A stretch of 41,029 nucleotides of DNA, taken from the NCBI GenBank assembly GCA_902798365.1, contig CADBWP010000048.1:1-41029 (forward strand). The letters run 5' to 3'. This document shows, piece by piece, positions 31,136 through 38,247 of the stretch. Position 1 is the stretch's first letter. Every line of letters begins with the position of its first letter. The notes under the pieces were generated by a model that was given only the letters and a program-made list of their open reading frames with translations, was not told where the DNA came from and ran no database searches. A program made the translations under genes and the position numbers. This DNA is from an uncultured Ruminococcus sp. (GTDB taxonomy: Bacteria; Bacillota; Clostridia; Oscillospirales; Acutalibacteraceae).

Positions 31136-32026
31136 ATGGAATATATTCTTACAACCGACAATCTGACAAAAAGGTACGGCGAAAAGCTTGCCGCCGACAA
31201 TGTAAACATCCATATCCGCGAGGGTGAGATATATGGTCTGATAGGCAGAAACGGCGCAGGCAAAACCACCATTATGAGAATGATAAGCGGTCTTTCAAGC
31301 CCCACGAGCGGCAGCTATACCATCAACAGCGGCAACGACAGCGGCATAGGCGTGCTTATTGAAAGCCCCGGCATTTATCCCAACCGCACGGCGTTTGACA
31401 ATCTTAAAATAAAGTGCATAGCCATGAACTGCTATTCAAAGGAATATGTTAACAGCCTTTTGAAAATAGTGGGTCTTTCCGATACGGGCAAGAAAAACGC
31501 GGGCTCCTTCTCGCTTGGTATGCGTCAGCGTCTTGGCATAGCTCTTGCGCTTACCGGCGACCCAAAGCTTATCGTGCTTGACGAGCCGATAAACGGTCTT
31601 GACCCCCAGGGAATAGTAGAAGTGAGAGAGACCCTTGAAAGACTCAGAGATGAAAAGGGCATAACCATAATGATCTCCAGCCATATTCTTGACGAGCTGG
31701 GCAAGCTTGCGGATTCCTACGGTATCATCAACAACGGCGAGCTTATCGACGAGTTCACAAACGAAGAGCTTATGAAGCGCTGCGGACAGTATGTTACGGT
31801 CAAGACCGACAACAACGAACGCTCGGTCGAGATAATAAGGTCGATGGGAATTGCGGGCGCAGAGCTCACCCCCGAGGGCATACGCATAAACGATTGCCTT
31901 GACAGAACCGCAGAGATCAACAAGGTGCTGGTCGGCAGCGGAGTTTCGGTTTATGAGCTCCACACAACAAACATTTCGCTTGAGGACTATTACCTCAGCC
32001 TGACAGGAGGAAAGAAAAATGCTTAA
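31136..32026 (+). CDS. ABC transporter ATP-binding protein (BcrA-like)
   Basis: The 296-residue protein has Walker A GRNGAGKTT (residues 37-45 or so), signature FSLGMRQRLGIA and Walker B LIVLDEPINGLDP. A C-terminal extension of about 70 residues is typical of BcrA/LanF-type self-protection or drug-efflux ABC ATPases. It overlaps the permease gene by 8 bases. AAAGGAGA precedes the ATG. Substrate unknown; bacitracin-like or lantibiotic-like cargo is only a family tendency. Confidence 0.93.
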   Translation: MEYILTTDNLTKRYGEKLAADNVNIHIREGEIYGLIGRNGAGKTTIMRMISGLSSPTSGSYTINSGNDSGIGVLIESPGIYPNRTAFDNLKIKCIAMNCYSKEYVNSLLKIVGLSDTGKKNAGSFSLGMRQRLGIALALTGDPKLIVLDEPINGLDPQGIVEVRETLERLRDEKGITIMISSHILDELGKLADSYGIINNGELIDEFTNEELMKRCGQYVTVKTDNNERSVEIIRSMGIAGAELTPEGIRINDCLDRTAEINKVLVGSGVSVYELHTTNISLEDYYLSLTGGKKNA

Positions 32027-32783
32027 CTTGGTAAAAATGGAGTGGTACAAGCTGAGAACCACAAAGCTTTTTATTGTGCTGATGGCTATCGGTTTCGCAC
32101 TTAACGTCATTATTTGTGCGGTCATTCCCATAGTTGTAAAGCTGGTAGCTCCCAACGAGCCCGCCGCTCTTTCGGCGATTTCGGGTTCTATCGCCTCTCC
32201 TTTTGCAGGGCTTCTGATGATAATGGTGTATATCTCGGCGGTATCCTTCATGTATTCCGACTTTGCCGGCGGCTACATAAAAAACATTGCCGGTCAGGTA
32301 AAGAACAGGGGCAGCATTGTTATCGCAAAGCTCATCGTTGTTGCCATTCACAACCTCATCTTTTTTGCGGTCGGCTCTATCGGTAACGTACTCGGCTCGG
32401 CATTGGGCGGAAGCCTTGTTGTCGATTCCGAAATAGCGGGCGGCGTTTTCACCTTCCTGCTCAGATGGCTGCTCTCGATCGCCATTTGCTCCGTGCTTAT
32501 GCTGTTCGCGGTTGGAATAAAAACCAAGAGCTTCGCTATAGTAATGGCTGTCATTTTTGCTACGGGTTCGCTCAACCTGCTCTATCTGGGCGTCAACACC
32601 GCTATTATGACTATATTTAAGACGGAGGTCAACGTAGGCAACCTGTTCCCCGATACTCTCATGGGCTCGGTGGATGCAATAACAAACACAAACGTTATCA
32701 ACGCTGTTTTGGTTTCGGCTGTGTTCATAGTGTTGTTCACGGTGCTAACCTATGTTATCTTCAAAAAGCGCGACGTAAAATAA
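32019..32783 (+). CDS. ABC-2 type permease
   Basis: The 254-residue protein has six membrane helices and starts LNLVKMEWYKLRTTKLF, the usual cytoplasmic lead-in of BcrB/LanE-type permeases. Central SDFAGGYIKNIAGQVKNRG matches the family's coupling segment. It partners the ATPase immediately upstream. Its stop codon abuts MITE-like copy C. Confidence 0.9.
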   Translation: MLNLVKMEWYKLRTTKLFIVLMAIGFALNVIICAVIPIVVKLVAPNEPAALSAISGSIASPFAGLLMIMVYISAVSFMYSDFAGGYIKNIAGQVKNRGSIVIAKLIVVAIHNLIFFAVGSIGNVLGSALGGSLVVDSEIAGGVFTFLLRWLLSIAICSVLMLFAVGIKTKSFAIVMAVIFATGSLNLLYLGVNTAIMTIFKTEVNVGNLFPDTLMGSVDAITNTNVINAVLVSAVFIVLFTVLTYVIFKKRDVK

Positions 32784-32910
32784 AGGCAACACCGCACAAT
32801 TCAAGGCGCACGGCTTGCTTGAATATTGTTCCGTCAGCTTGCCCAAAAAATCTCGGCAAGGCGACAGCCTTACCTTGCAATCCGCACACCTGAATTATGC
32901 GGTATTGCCT
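32783..32910. repeat. MITE-like repeat, copy C (full length, 128 bp)
   Basis: The ends AAGGCAACACCGCACAATTC and TGAATTATGCGGTATTGCCT are inverted repeats. It is nearly identical to copy B apart from a gap of about 24 bases. It lies between the permease stop codon and the operon terminator. Confidence 0.92.
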
Positions 32911-32920
32911 AAATGCTTTC

Positions 32921-32950
32921 AAAGCCTTCCTGTCAGGGAGGGCTTTTGTT
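32921..32950 (+). terminator. Terminator of the ABC transporter operon
   Basis: AAAGCCTTCCT (32921-32931) pairs with GGGAGGGCTTT (32936-32946) with two G-U pairs and a 4-base loop, then TGTTTT. Confidence 0.88.
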
Positions 32951-32971
32951 TTGACCGCACACGTTTTTTGC

Positions 32972-33000
32972 TGGACATTTTCTGCGGTTTTTGATATTAT
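32972..33000 (+). promoter_or_regulatory. Promoter of the LtrA family gene
   Basis: TGGACA (32972-32977) and TATTAT (32995-33000) are 17 bases apart. Transcription would start near 33007, which argues for the GTG start at 33034. Confidence 0.6.
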
Positions 33001-33033
33001 TATTACATGATCATAGATGGGAGTGAGGAGCCT

Positions 33034-34176
33034 GTGACCGAACAGCCAAAAGAAAAAAAGGTCGAATACCTTGAGCTGATATACGACCTGATATTTGTTT
33101 TTATTATCGGGCGAAACAATTTGCTGCTGCACCATGTTGACAACGGGTATGTCACGGGCGAAATGTTTCTTGCCTATGTGTTTTGCACGCTTGCGGTCAT
33201 TCAGATATGGAGCTTCACGACGTTCTATATTAACATTTACGGCAGAAACGGCGTGCGCGACTATGTGTTCATGTTTATCAACATGTATCTGCTCTATCAC
33301 ATGGCGGACGGAATATCCTCGGATTTTAACAGCGCGTCGTTATACCGCTTCAACATCGCATGGGCGCTTATTCTTGTAAACATAGCGGCGCAGCACCTTA
33401 TAGAGCTGCGCAATCAAAAGGACGCTCCGTGGCTGTCGGTTCAGCTGAAGCGCAGGGCGGCGATCATTTTTGCCGAGGCGGCGCTTGTCGGCGTCAACAT
33501 CCTCGTGTTTTCGCTTACCGGCACAGCCATAGCCTATGTGCCCATTGTGTTCGGCATTGTCGCAACCATTCTTTCGGGCGCGCTCAGCTCGATGGTGCCG
33601 GTAGATTTCCCCCACCTGTCCGAGAGGGTCATGCTGTACGTCGTGTTCACCTTCGGCGAGATGATAATATCGCTATCCTCTTATTTTTCGGATGAGCTGA
33701 CCCCGAGCAGTATTTATTTTTCAACCATGGCGTTTCTGATAGTCGTGGGTCTGTTCCTGTGCTACGGCACGCTTTACAACAGGATAATCGACCGCGAAAC
33801 AGTGACCAACGGCACGGGCTATATGATGATACACGTGTTTATGATATTCGCGCTCAACAACCTTTCGGTAGCGCTGGAGTTCATGCGCGACGACGGCATT
33901 GATCTTTTGCAAAAAACCGTATTGCTTGTGGGTTCGTTTGTGCTGTTCTTCACCTTCATGTTCCTCACGGGAAGGTACGCAAAGCACAAATGCGCGTTCA
34001 GGGGCAGCTTTGTGGTCATGCTATGCGCAATAGCCGCAAGCTTTGTCGCGCTGATGTTCATTTTCAGAGAGATGATGTATGTCAACATTGCCGTCAGCGC
34101 GGTCTATGTTTTCGCTATATTCCTGCTTATGCTCAAACAGAGCTCGGGCGGTCGAAAGACTTTGACCGGAAGATAA
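33034..34176 (+). CDS. LtrA family membrane protein (low temperature requirement A-like)
   Basis: About 380 residues with some ten membrane helices. The N-terminal VEYLELIYDLIFVFII segment and the HLSERVMLYVVFTFGEMII motif match the LtrA family. That family was named for a Listeria gene needed at low temperature; its biochemical role is unknown. The frame opens at ATG 33007, but the promoter predicts transcription from about that base. GTG 33034, preceded by GGGAGTGAGGAG, is therefore preferred. It ends at a terminator shared with the convergent HTH gene. Confidence 0.83.
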   Translation: MTEQPKEKKVEYLELIYDLIFVFIIGRNNLLLHHVDNGYVTGEMFLAYVFCTLAVIQIWSFTTFYINIYGRNGVRDYVFMFINMYLLYHMADGISSDFNSASLYRFNIAWALILVNIAAQHLIELRNQKDAPWLSVQLKRRAAIIFAEAALVGVNILVFSLTGTAIAYVPIVFGIVATILSGALSSMVPVDFPHLSERVMLYVVFTFGEMIISLSSYFSDELTPSSIYFSTMAFLIVVGLFLCYGTLYNRIIDRETVTNGTGYMMIHVFMIFALNNLSVALEFMRDDGIDLLQKTVLLVGSFVLFFTFMFLTGRYAKHKCAFRGSFVVMLCAIAASFVALMFIFREMMYVNIAVSAVYVFAIFLLMLKQSSGGRKTLTGR

Positions 34177-34183
34177 TAATAAT

Positions 34184-34231
34184 AAATCGCCGCGCTGCGC
34201 AAGTAATAACGCAGTTGCGGCGATTTGTTTT
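34184..34231. terminator. Bidirectional terminator between LtrA and HTH genes
   Basis: AAATCGCCGC (34184-34193) pairs with GCGGCGATTT (34217-34226), extended inside by CTGCG/CGCAG. T-rich sequence follows on the plus strand. Confidence 0.85.
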
Positions 34232-34235
34232 GGAA

Positions 34236-34547
34236 TCACGCGGAAATAATATTAGCTTTTACAAGCAGTTCCGGCTCTGCTTTGAGCACGCTCAAAAAAC
34301 GTCTTGCCGAACCTATCGGTTTATTTGTGCCGGCTTCCCATGCCTCGACGGTTTTAACGGATACTCCCATGACCTCGGCAAATGTAATCTGCGTCATGCC
34401 AAAGCTTTTGCGAATATCCTTTATTTCCTGTGATGAAAACTCCGGGGCTTGATTTACCGTGCATTTTGTAACGCGCGCCTTGCCGTTGCCGCTTTCGTAG
34501 TCTATCGCTTCCGTTAATCCTCTGATAATGCTTTCATATACGCTCAT
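34236..34547 (-). CDS. XRE-family HTH protein (antitoxin-like, orphan)
   Basis: The 103-residue protein carries a C-terminal helix-turn-helix (SSQEIKDIRKSFGMTQITFAEVMGVSVKTVEAWEAG, split in two motifs around FGMTQ and VSVKTVEAWE). It resembles HigA/YiaG-like regulators that often pair with RelE-type toxins. AGGAGG lies 7 bases before the ATG at 34547. No toxin is adjacent: upstream is a repeat remnant and then a CpXC gene. It is probably a self-regulating DNA-binding protein. Confidence 0.82.
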   Translation of the reverse strand: MSVYESIIRGLTEAIDYESGNGKARVTKCTVNQAPEFSSQEIKDIRKSFGMTQITFAEVMGVSVKTVEAWEAGTNKPIGSARRFLSVLKAEPELLVKANIISA

Positions 34548-34625
34548 ATCATTACCTCCTGTCGATGGATGCTTCCAAACATGAATGGGATTCTTATTCG
34601 CATAATGAAACACATAGTTGTCCGC

Positions 34626-34705
34626 ACTACCTTTGACCCGCCGTCTCAGAAAGGTATTGTTAATACCGACCTTTAAAAAGGCGGAGAAAGCGTCCACCGA
34701 CGCAT
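34626..34705. repeat. Degenerate dispersed repeat, related to 36376-36445
   Basis: GACCCGCCGTCTCAGAAAGG, TGTTAATACCGACCTTTAAAAAGG and GCGGAGAAAGCGTCCACCGACGCA match 36376-36445 at most positions. It fills most of the gap between the HTH and CpXC genes. Confidence 0.75.
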
Positions 34706-35403
34706 CAGGTTTTTATCCGGTTCAGCTTTTCAATCTGTTTGTTGCGCTTGTAGCGGTACAGAATGTTTTCCGCCCACTCGCGGTCGATCTTAATAAAGCC
34801 CTTCAGCTTTTTGTCCTTGATGGCAAAGGTCTCAACGATGTCCTTCGACTTGCCGTAGATCTCAAGCCGCGCGGTCTGAACATACGGCGAGCGTTCCTCG
34901 CCCGTAAAGTATGTAAAGCCCATCGTGTTGCTCTCGCGGTCATACATCGACAGATAGCCCTCGTTGACCTCGGCGCCGTCAAGCTTTTTGGAAACGGTCT
35001 GGCTTATCGCCACCTTGGTCAGCTCAACAGCCATGTCGTCAAGCCCCGATTCAAAAATAAAAATCTTTTCCTTAAAGGAGTTGAAGTCGGGCACCACGCG
35101 CTTGCTTATGTTGCGCAGGTTGCCGTACTTTTCCTCAAGCTCCTTGTCGCACAGCTGAAATCGGTCAACCTTGGGAATAAGATATATCATGAACCGGTTT
35201 TTCATGTCGTTATAGAGTATGGGATACGTCAGCCTCGCGTTGTAGTTGCAGTTGGGGCACGTCCACGAAAACAGCTCGCCCTCAAGCACGCGCGGGCGAA
35301 AGCCCGGGGCTTTGGTGACGTTGACGCTTGTATATATTTCCGCCTTGCCCAGCTCTCCGCACATGGGGCAGACGACAGCCTTGTTAACCTTGTTGTCGGG
35401 CAT
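34705..35403 (-). CDS. CpXC domain zinc-binding protein
   Basis: The 232-residue protein has the paired CPMC (C12, C15) and CPNC (C49, C52) motifs that define the CpXC domain, expected to bind zinc. The remaining 170 residues have the mixed alpha/beta character typical of the family, and the C-terminus is basic. Found widely in Clostridia; function unknown. It has its own promoter. Confidence 0.82.
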   Translation of the reverse strand: MPDNKVNKAVVCPMCGELGKAEIYTSVNVTKAPGFRPRVLEGELFSWTCPNCNYNARLTYPILYNDMKNRFMIYLIPKVDRFQLCDKELEEKYGNLRNISKRVVPDFNSFKEKIFIFESGLDDMAVELTKVAISQTVSKKLDGAEVNEGYLSMYDRESNTMGFTYFTGEERSPYVQTARLEIYGKSKDIVETFAIKDKKLKGFIKIDREWAENILYRYKRNKQIEKLNRIKT

Positions 35404-35423
35404 ACTAACACCTCTTTGCTGTA

Positions 35424-35452
35424 ATTATATCAACTATCGGAACATTTAACAA
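35424..35452 (-). promoter_or_regulatory. Promoter of the CpXC gene
   Basis: On the minus strand TTGTTA (35452-35447) and TATAAT (35429-35424) are 17 bases apart. Confidence 0.7.
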
Positions 35453-35470
35453 GATATTTTTAAAAAAATG

Positions 35471-35499
35471 TTGATTTTACTGCGATAATCTGTCATAAT
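35471..35499 (+). promoter_or_regulatory. Promoter of the gene at 35539
   Basis: TTGATT (35471-35476) and CATAAT (35494-35499) are 17 bases apart, divergent from the CpXC promoter. Confidence 0.65.
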
Positions 35500-35538
35500 A
35501 TTAGTGATGAAAAATCCATTGTCCGGGAGAGGATCACG

Positions 35539-36054
35539 ATGACAGTTATAAATACAATTGTAGAAACCGTCGGAATCGCCGTGAGCGGCGTTTCCAACCT
35601 TGCACAGGATATTATCGATAAAAGCCGCACAAAGGCGAAGCTCAACCGCCTGAGAACCCTGATCAAGAGCGAGTGCGAGCTGATGAACCGCGCCTATATT
35701 GCGCTTGGCAAGGATTATTATGAGCAGCTTAAAAAAGGCGCGGAGCCTCAGAGCGAAAAGGAAGAGAAGCTGCTTGAGCTTATCGACAACTGCAAGGCGA
35801 AGATCGCCAAGGCGCGCGATTGCTACCGTCAGATAATAGAGAGCCGCAACGACTTCCTCTATTCCGCCGCGGCGTCGGCATCCGAAAACGGAGAGAGCTT
35901 TGAAAAGCAGGACGTTGTAGATATAACCGTAGCCTGCTCCAACGAAAACGAGTACGCCTCAAGCCCATTTGAGGAGCAGACCGTGCCGCCCGAGGAACCT
36001 GAAGAACCCGAAAAACCCGAGGACGAGGAATCGCCCGACGGAGAGCTGTTTTGA
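35539..36054 (+). CDS. Coiled-coil protein with Pro/Glu-rich tail
   Basis: The 171-residue protein has an amphipathic N-terminus (VINTIVETVGIAVSGVSNLAQ), a helical coiled-coil core of about residues 25-105 and an acidic Pro/Glu tail from about 145. The core pattern (KAKLNRLRTLIKSECELMNRAYIALGKDYYE) is common in small Clostridia proteins of unknown role. GGGAGAGGA precedes the ATG. Followed by a clear terminator. Confidence 0.72.
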   Translation: MTVINTIVETVGIAVSGVSNLAQDIIDKSRTKAKLNRLRTLIKSECELMNRAYIALGKDYYEQLKKGAEPQSEKEEKLLELIDNCKAKIAKARDCYRQIIESRNDFLYSAAASASENGESFEKQDVVDITVACSNENEYASSPFEEQTVPPEEPEEPEKPEDEESPDGELF

Positions 36055-36073
36055 GCCAAAACCCGAAACCATG

Positions 36074-36103
36074 AAAGCTTCCTTGTAATGAGGGAGCTTT
36101 TTT
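36074..36103 (+). terminator. Terminator of the gene at 35539
   Basis: AAAGCTTCC (36074-36082) pairs with GGGAGCTTT (36092-36100), then TTT. Confidence 0.85.
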
Positions 36104-36127
36104 AGCTCAATTTGGGGTTATGCCTGA

Positions 36128-36149
36128 TGACAGCCGCAAGGGCTGTCAC
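36128..36149. repeat. Short palindromic repeat, copy 2
   Basis: TGACAGCC-GCAA-GGGCTGTCA followed by CTA, the same palindrome as at 22200-22222. Confidence 0.8.
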
Positions 36150-36184
36150 TATGGTTACCGGAAAACCTTTCTATGAATGTCATC

Positions 36185-36384
36185 ACGTTTGCGAGAAAGG
36201 TTACCTCACAGTTTTCGTTCCGATCCGCCGTGTGCCGGCGGGCACTTTCTCCGCGCACCTGACGTTTGCGTATAAGGTTACCTCACAGCCCGCGTTCCGA
36301 TCCGCCGTGTGCCGGTGGGCACTTTCTCCGCGCACCTGACGTTTGCGTATAAGGTTACCTCACAGCCCGCGTTATGACCCGCCG
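36185..36384. repeat. 77-bp tandem repeat, about 2.6 copies
   Basis: ACGTTTGCG recurs at 36185, 36262 and 36339. Units share AAGGTTACCTCACAG, GATCCGCCGTGTGCCGG and GGGCACTTTCTCCGCGCACC. The first unit is the most diverged. No gene is seen between 36104 and 36616. Confidence 0.93.
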
Positions 36385-36420
36385 TTGCAGGAAGGCTTTG
36401 TCAATACTGACCTTTCCAAA

Positions 36421-36494
36421 GGCGGAAAAAGCGCCCACCGGCGCAGGCGGAAAAAGCGCCCACCGGCGCAGGCGGAAAAAGCGCCCACCGGCGC
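36421..36494. repeat. 25-bp tandem repeat, three copies
   Basis: GGCGGAAAAAGCGCCCACCG plus GCGCA repeats at 36421, 36446 and 36471 without mismatch, the last missing its final A. The motif is the reverse complement of GTGGGC(A/G)CTTTCTCCGC, present in the 77-bp units and at 4397-4415. Confidence 0.95.
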
Positions 36495-36500
36495 GCGCAA

Positions 36501-36525
36501 AACAAAAAGGCTGCCGTCGGCAGCC
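36501..36525 (-). terminator. Terminator of the DUF6465 gene
   Basis: On the minus strand GGCTGCC and GGCAGCC pair around GAC, followed by TTTTTGTTTT. Confidence 0.88.
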
Positions 36526-36534
36526 GTGATTGTT

Positions 36535-36586
36535 GAAATTGTGAAATTGTGAAATTGTGTTTGAAAAAATGAAATTGTGAAATTGT
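36535..36586. repeat. 8-bp microsatellite GAAATTGT
   Basis: Three tandem GAAATTGT units (36535-36558), a 12-base GTTTGAAAAAAT spacer, then two more (36571-36586). It lies between the DUF6465 stop codon and its terminator, in the 3' untranslated region. Confidence 0.9.
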
Positions 36587-36616
36587 GTTTGAATTTGTGT
36601 GGTTTGTTTCAGCTGA

Positions 36617-36976
36617 TTAGCAGAAGAATACGTCCATTTCCTTCTCTTCGCCGTCAGCTACAAAGTAAGCCTTGCTTTCTTCGGGCTTGAGATATACTTT
36701 GATTTCCTTTGCGTCCTTGCCGAGTGTAGCCTTAACGTTGGAAACAACTTCGTCGATCGAAACCTGAACGCCGCCGAACTCTACAAAGAAATCAACCTTA
36801 GCCTCTGCGGGCTTCTTGGGAGCTGCCTTTTTGGGAGCTGCCTTCTTGGCGGGAGCCTTCTTCTCCGCAGCAGCTTTTGTCGCGGTTGCCTTTGTCTCCT
36901 TAACGGTCTCGGCAGCCTTGGTTACCTTTGTTGTTTCTTTTTCAGCTGCTTTAGCAGCCGCTTTCTTTGTTGCCAT
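36617..36976 (-). CDS. DUF6465 family protein with Lys/Ala-rich histone-H1-like N-terminus
   Basis: The 119-residue protein has an N-terminal half of Lys, Ala, Pro and Thr with AAPKKA-type repeats, like bacterial histone-H1-like tails. The C-terminal domain of about 60 residues (FFVEFGGVQVSIDEVVSNVKA, YLKPEESKAYFVADGE split) matches DUF6465. It could bind nucleic acid through the basic tail, but this is inference. ATG at 36976 is used, after AGAGGGAC; a TTG three bases out is possible. It has a strong promoter. Confidence 0.83.
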   Translation of the reverse strand: MATKKAAAKAAEKETTKVTKAAETVKETKATATKAAAEKKAPAKKAAPKKAAPKKPAEAKVDFFVEFGGVQVSIDEVVSNVKATLGKDAKEIKVYLKPEESKAYFVADGEEKEMDVFFC

Positions 36977-37046
36977 CAAAAAGTCCCTCTTTCCATTGTG
37001 ATTGTGTATTTTTGATTTAAGGTTATTTTCTTTCGCCTTTACCCTA

Positions 37047-37074
37047 ATTATACATCACAAAATTTTTTTGTCAA
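37047..37074 (-). promoter_or_regulatory. Promoter of the DUF6465 gene
   Basis: On the minus strand TTGACA (37074-37069) and TATAAT (37052-37047), both perfect, are 16 bases apart. This is the strongest consensus promoter in the window, so the protein may be abundant. Confidence 0.85.
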
Positions 37075-37227
37075 TAATTACAAATTATTTTTGTCGCTTA
37101 GTACATAATTGAAGAAATTACGATTTTCTCTTGGTTATATTTCACAAAGAATTCAGCAACTTTTTGTCAACTATACTGTATTGACAGTCCGATATTACAA
37201 AAATCGGCTTGTTATGTGCCGCGCGGA

Positions 37228-37256
37228 TTGAAAATCCCTTCGCCCTGTGATACAAT
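37228..37256 (+). promoter_or_regulatory. Promoter of the AEC transporter gene
   Basis: TTGAAA (37228-37233) and TACAAT (37251-37256) are 17 bases apart, giving a start near 37263. This rules out the open-frame start at 37216. Confidence 0.65.
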
Positions 37257-37278
37257 ATACGGCGGAATAAAAAACGAC

Positions 37279-38235
37279 ATGTCCGGAAGTGATTTTTTGT
37301 TTGCCGAGAATCTTATCATCATCTCGCAGCAGGTGCTGGTGCTGTTCATTCTGATAGCCGTGGGCTTTGTCTGCGGAAGATGCGGAATAATAACCGAGCA
37401 CGCTTCAAAAAAGATGACCGACATAGTGCTCTATGTTGTCACTCCCTGCGTTATGGTCTCGGCGTTTCAGCGTAGCTTTTCGCTCGACCTGCTGGGCAGG
37501 GTCGGCATTGCCGCTCTTACGGCGGCGCTTATTATAGCCGCGTCGATCGTGCTTGTAAGGCTCGTGTTTCGCAAAGGCGACGCTTCAAGGCGCAAGGTCT
37601 TGCAGTTTTCGGTTGTTTTTTCAAACTGCGGCTTCATGTCGCTTCCGCTGCAAAACGCGCTGCTGGGCGATGACGGCTGGTTTTACGGCTCTATTTTTGT
37701 TGCGGTGTTCAACCTTGTGGTGTGGACATACGGTCTTGCCGACATGAGCGGCGACATAAAACAGCTTTCGGTCAGGCGGCTTGCGACAAACCCCGGCATA
37801 ATCGGCGTTACGGCGGCTCTTATACTATTTATATGTAATATTACGCTGCCTACCGTGATCGCGGAGCCCGTAAAGCACTTGGCGAACCTCAACACCCCTC
37901 TGCCCATGCTTATAATCGGCTTTTATCTGTCGCGCGCCGATTTTAAAAAGGCGTTTACCGACGCCGGCGCGTACCTTGCAATGGCGCTCAGGCTGGCGGT
38001 CATACCCGTCGCCGCGATTTTTGCCATGTCGGCGTTTGGGCTTGACAGCAAAATGGTCATAGCCTTTGTAATAGCCTGCTCGGCTCCAACAGCGGCAACC
38101 ACCACGATGTTCGCCGCAAAATATGACCGCGACGCTGCGCTTTCGGTAAGCCTTGTCGCCTCATCCACGCTTTTATCCGTAATCACCATGCCGCTTGCGG
38201 TGTCGCTGGCATATACAATATGCCCCGCAGCCTAA
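37279..38235 (+). CDS. AEC family transporter (auxin efflux carrier-like)
   Basis: About 318 residues and ten membrane helices. ILIAVGFVCGRCGII, the VVTPCVMVSAF segment, the VVFSNCGFMSLPLQNALLG motif and the matching second half (IACSAPTAATTTMFAAKYD) follow the two-fold internal symmetry of AEC transporters such as MleP/YfdV, which export malate or other organic acids. I start at ATG 37279, downstream of the promoter, although the ribosome site is weak (GGCGGA). It is followed 12 bases later by a WYL regulator gene that may control it. Confidence 0.88.
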   Translation: MSGSDFLFAENLIIISQQVLVLFILIAVGFVCGRCGIITEHASKKMTDIVLYVVTPCVMVSAFQRSFSLDLLGRVGIAALTAALIIAASIVLVRLVFRKGDASRRKVLQFSVVFSNCGFMSLPLQNALLGDDGWFYGSIFVAVFNLVVWTYGLADMSGDIKQLSVRRLATNPGIIGVTAALILFICNITLPTVIAEPVKHLANLNTPLPMLIIGFYLSRADFKKAFTDAGAYLAMALRLAVIPVAAIFAMSAFGLDSKMVIAFVIACSAPTAATTTMFAAKYDRDAALSVSLVASSTLLSVITMPLAVSLAYTICPAA

Positions 38236-38247
38236 GGAGGACGCACA

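Noticed and set aside
36421-36494. Possible CRISPR or iterons of a replication origin
   Set aside because: Three 25-bp units directly abut without spacers, there is no replication initiator gene nearby, and the same motif is dispersed elsewhere.
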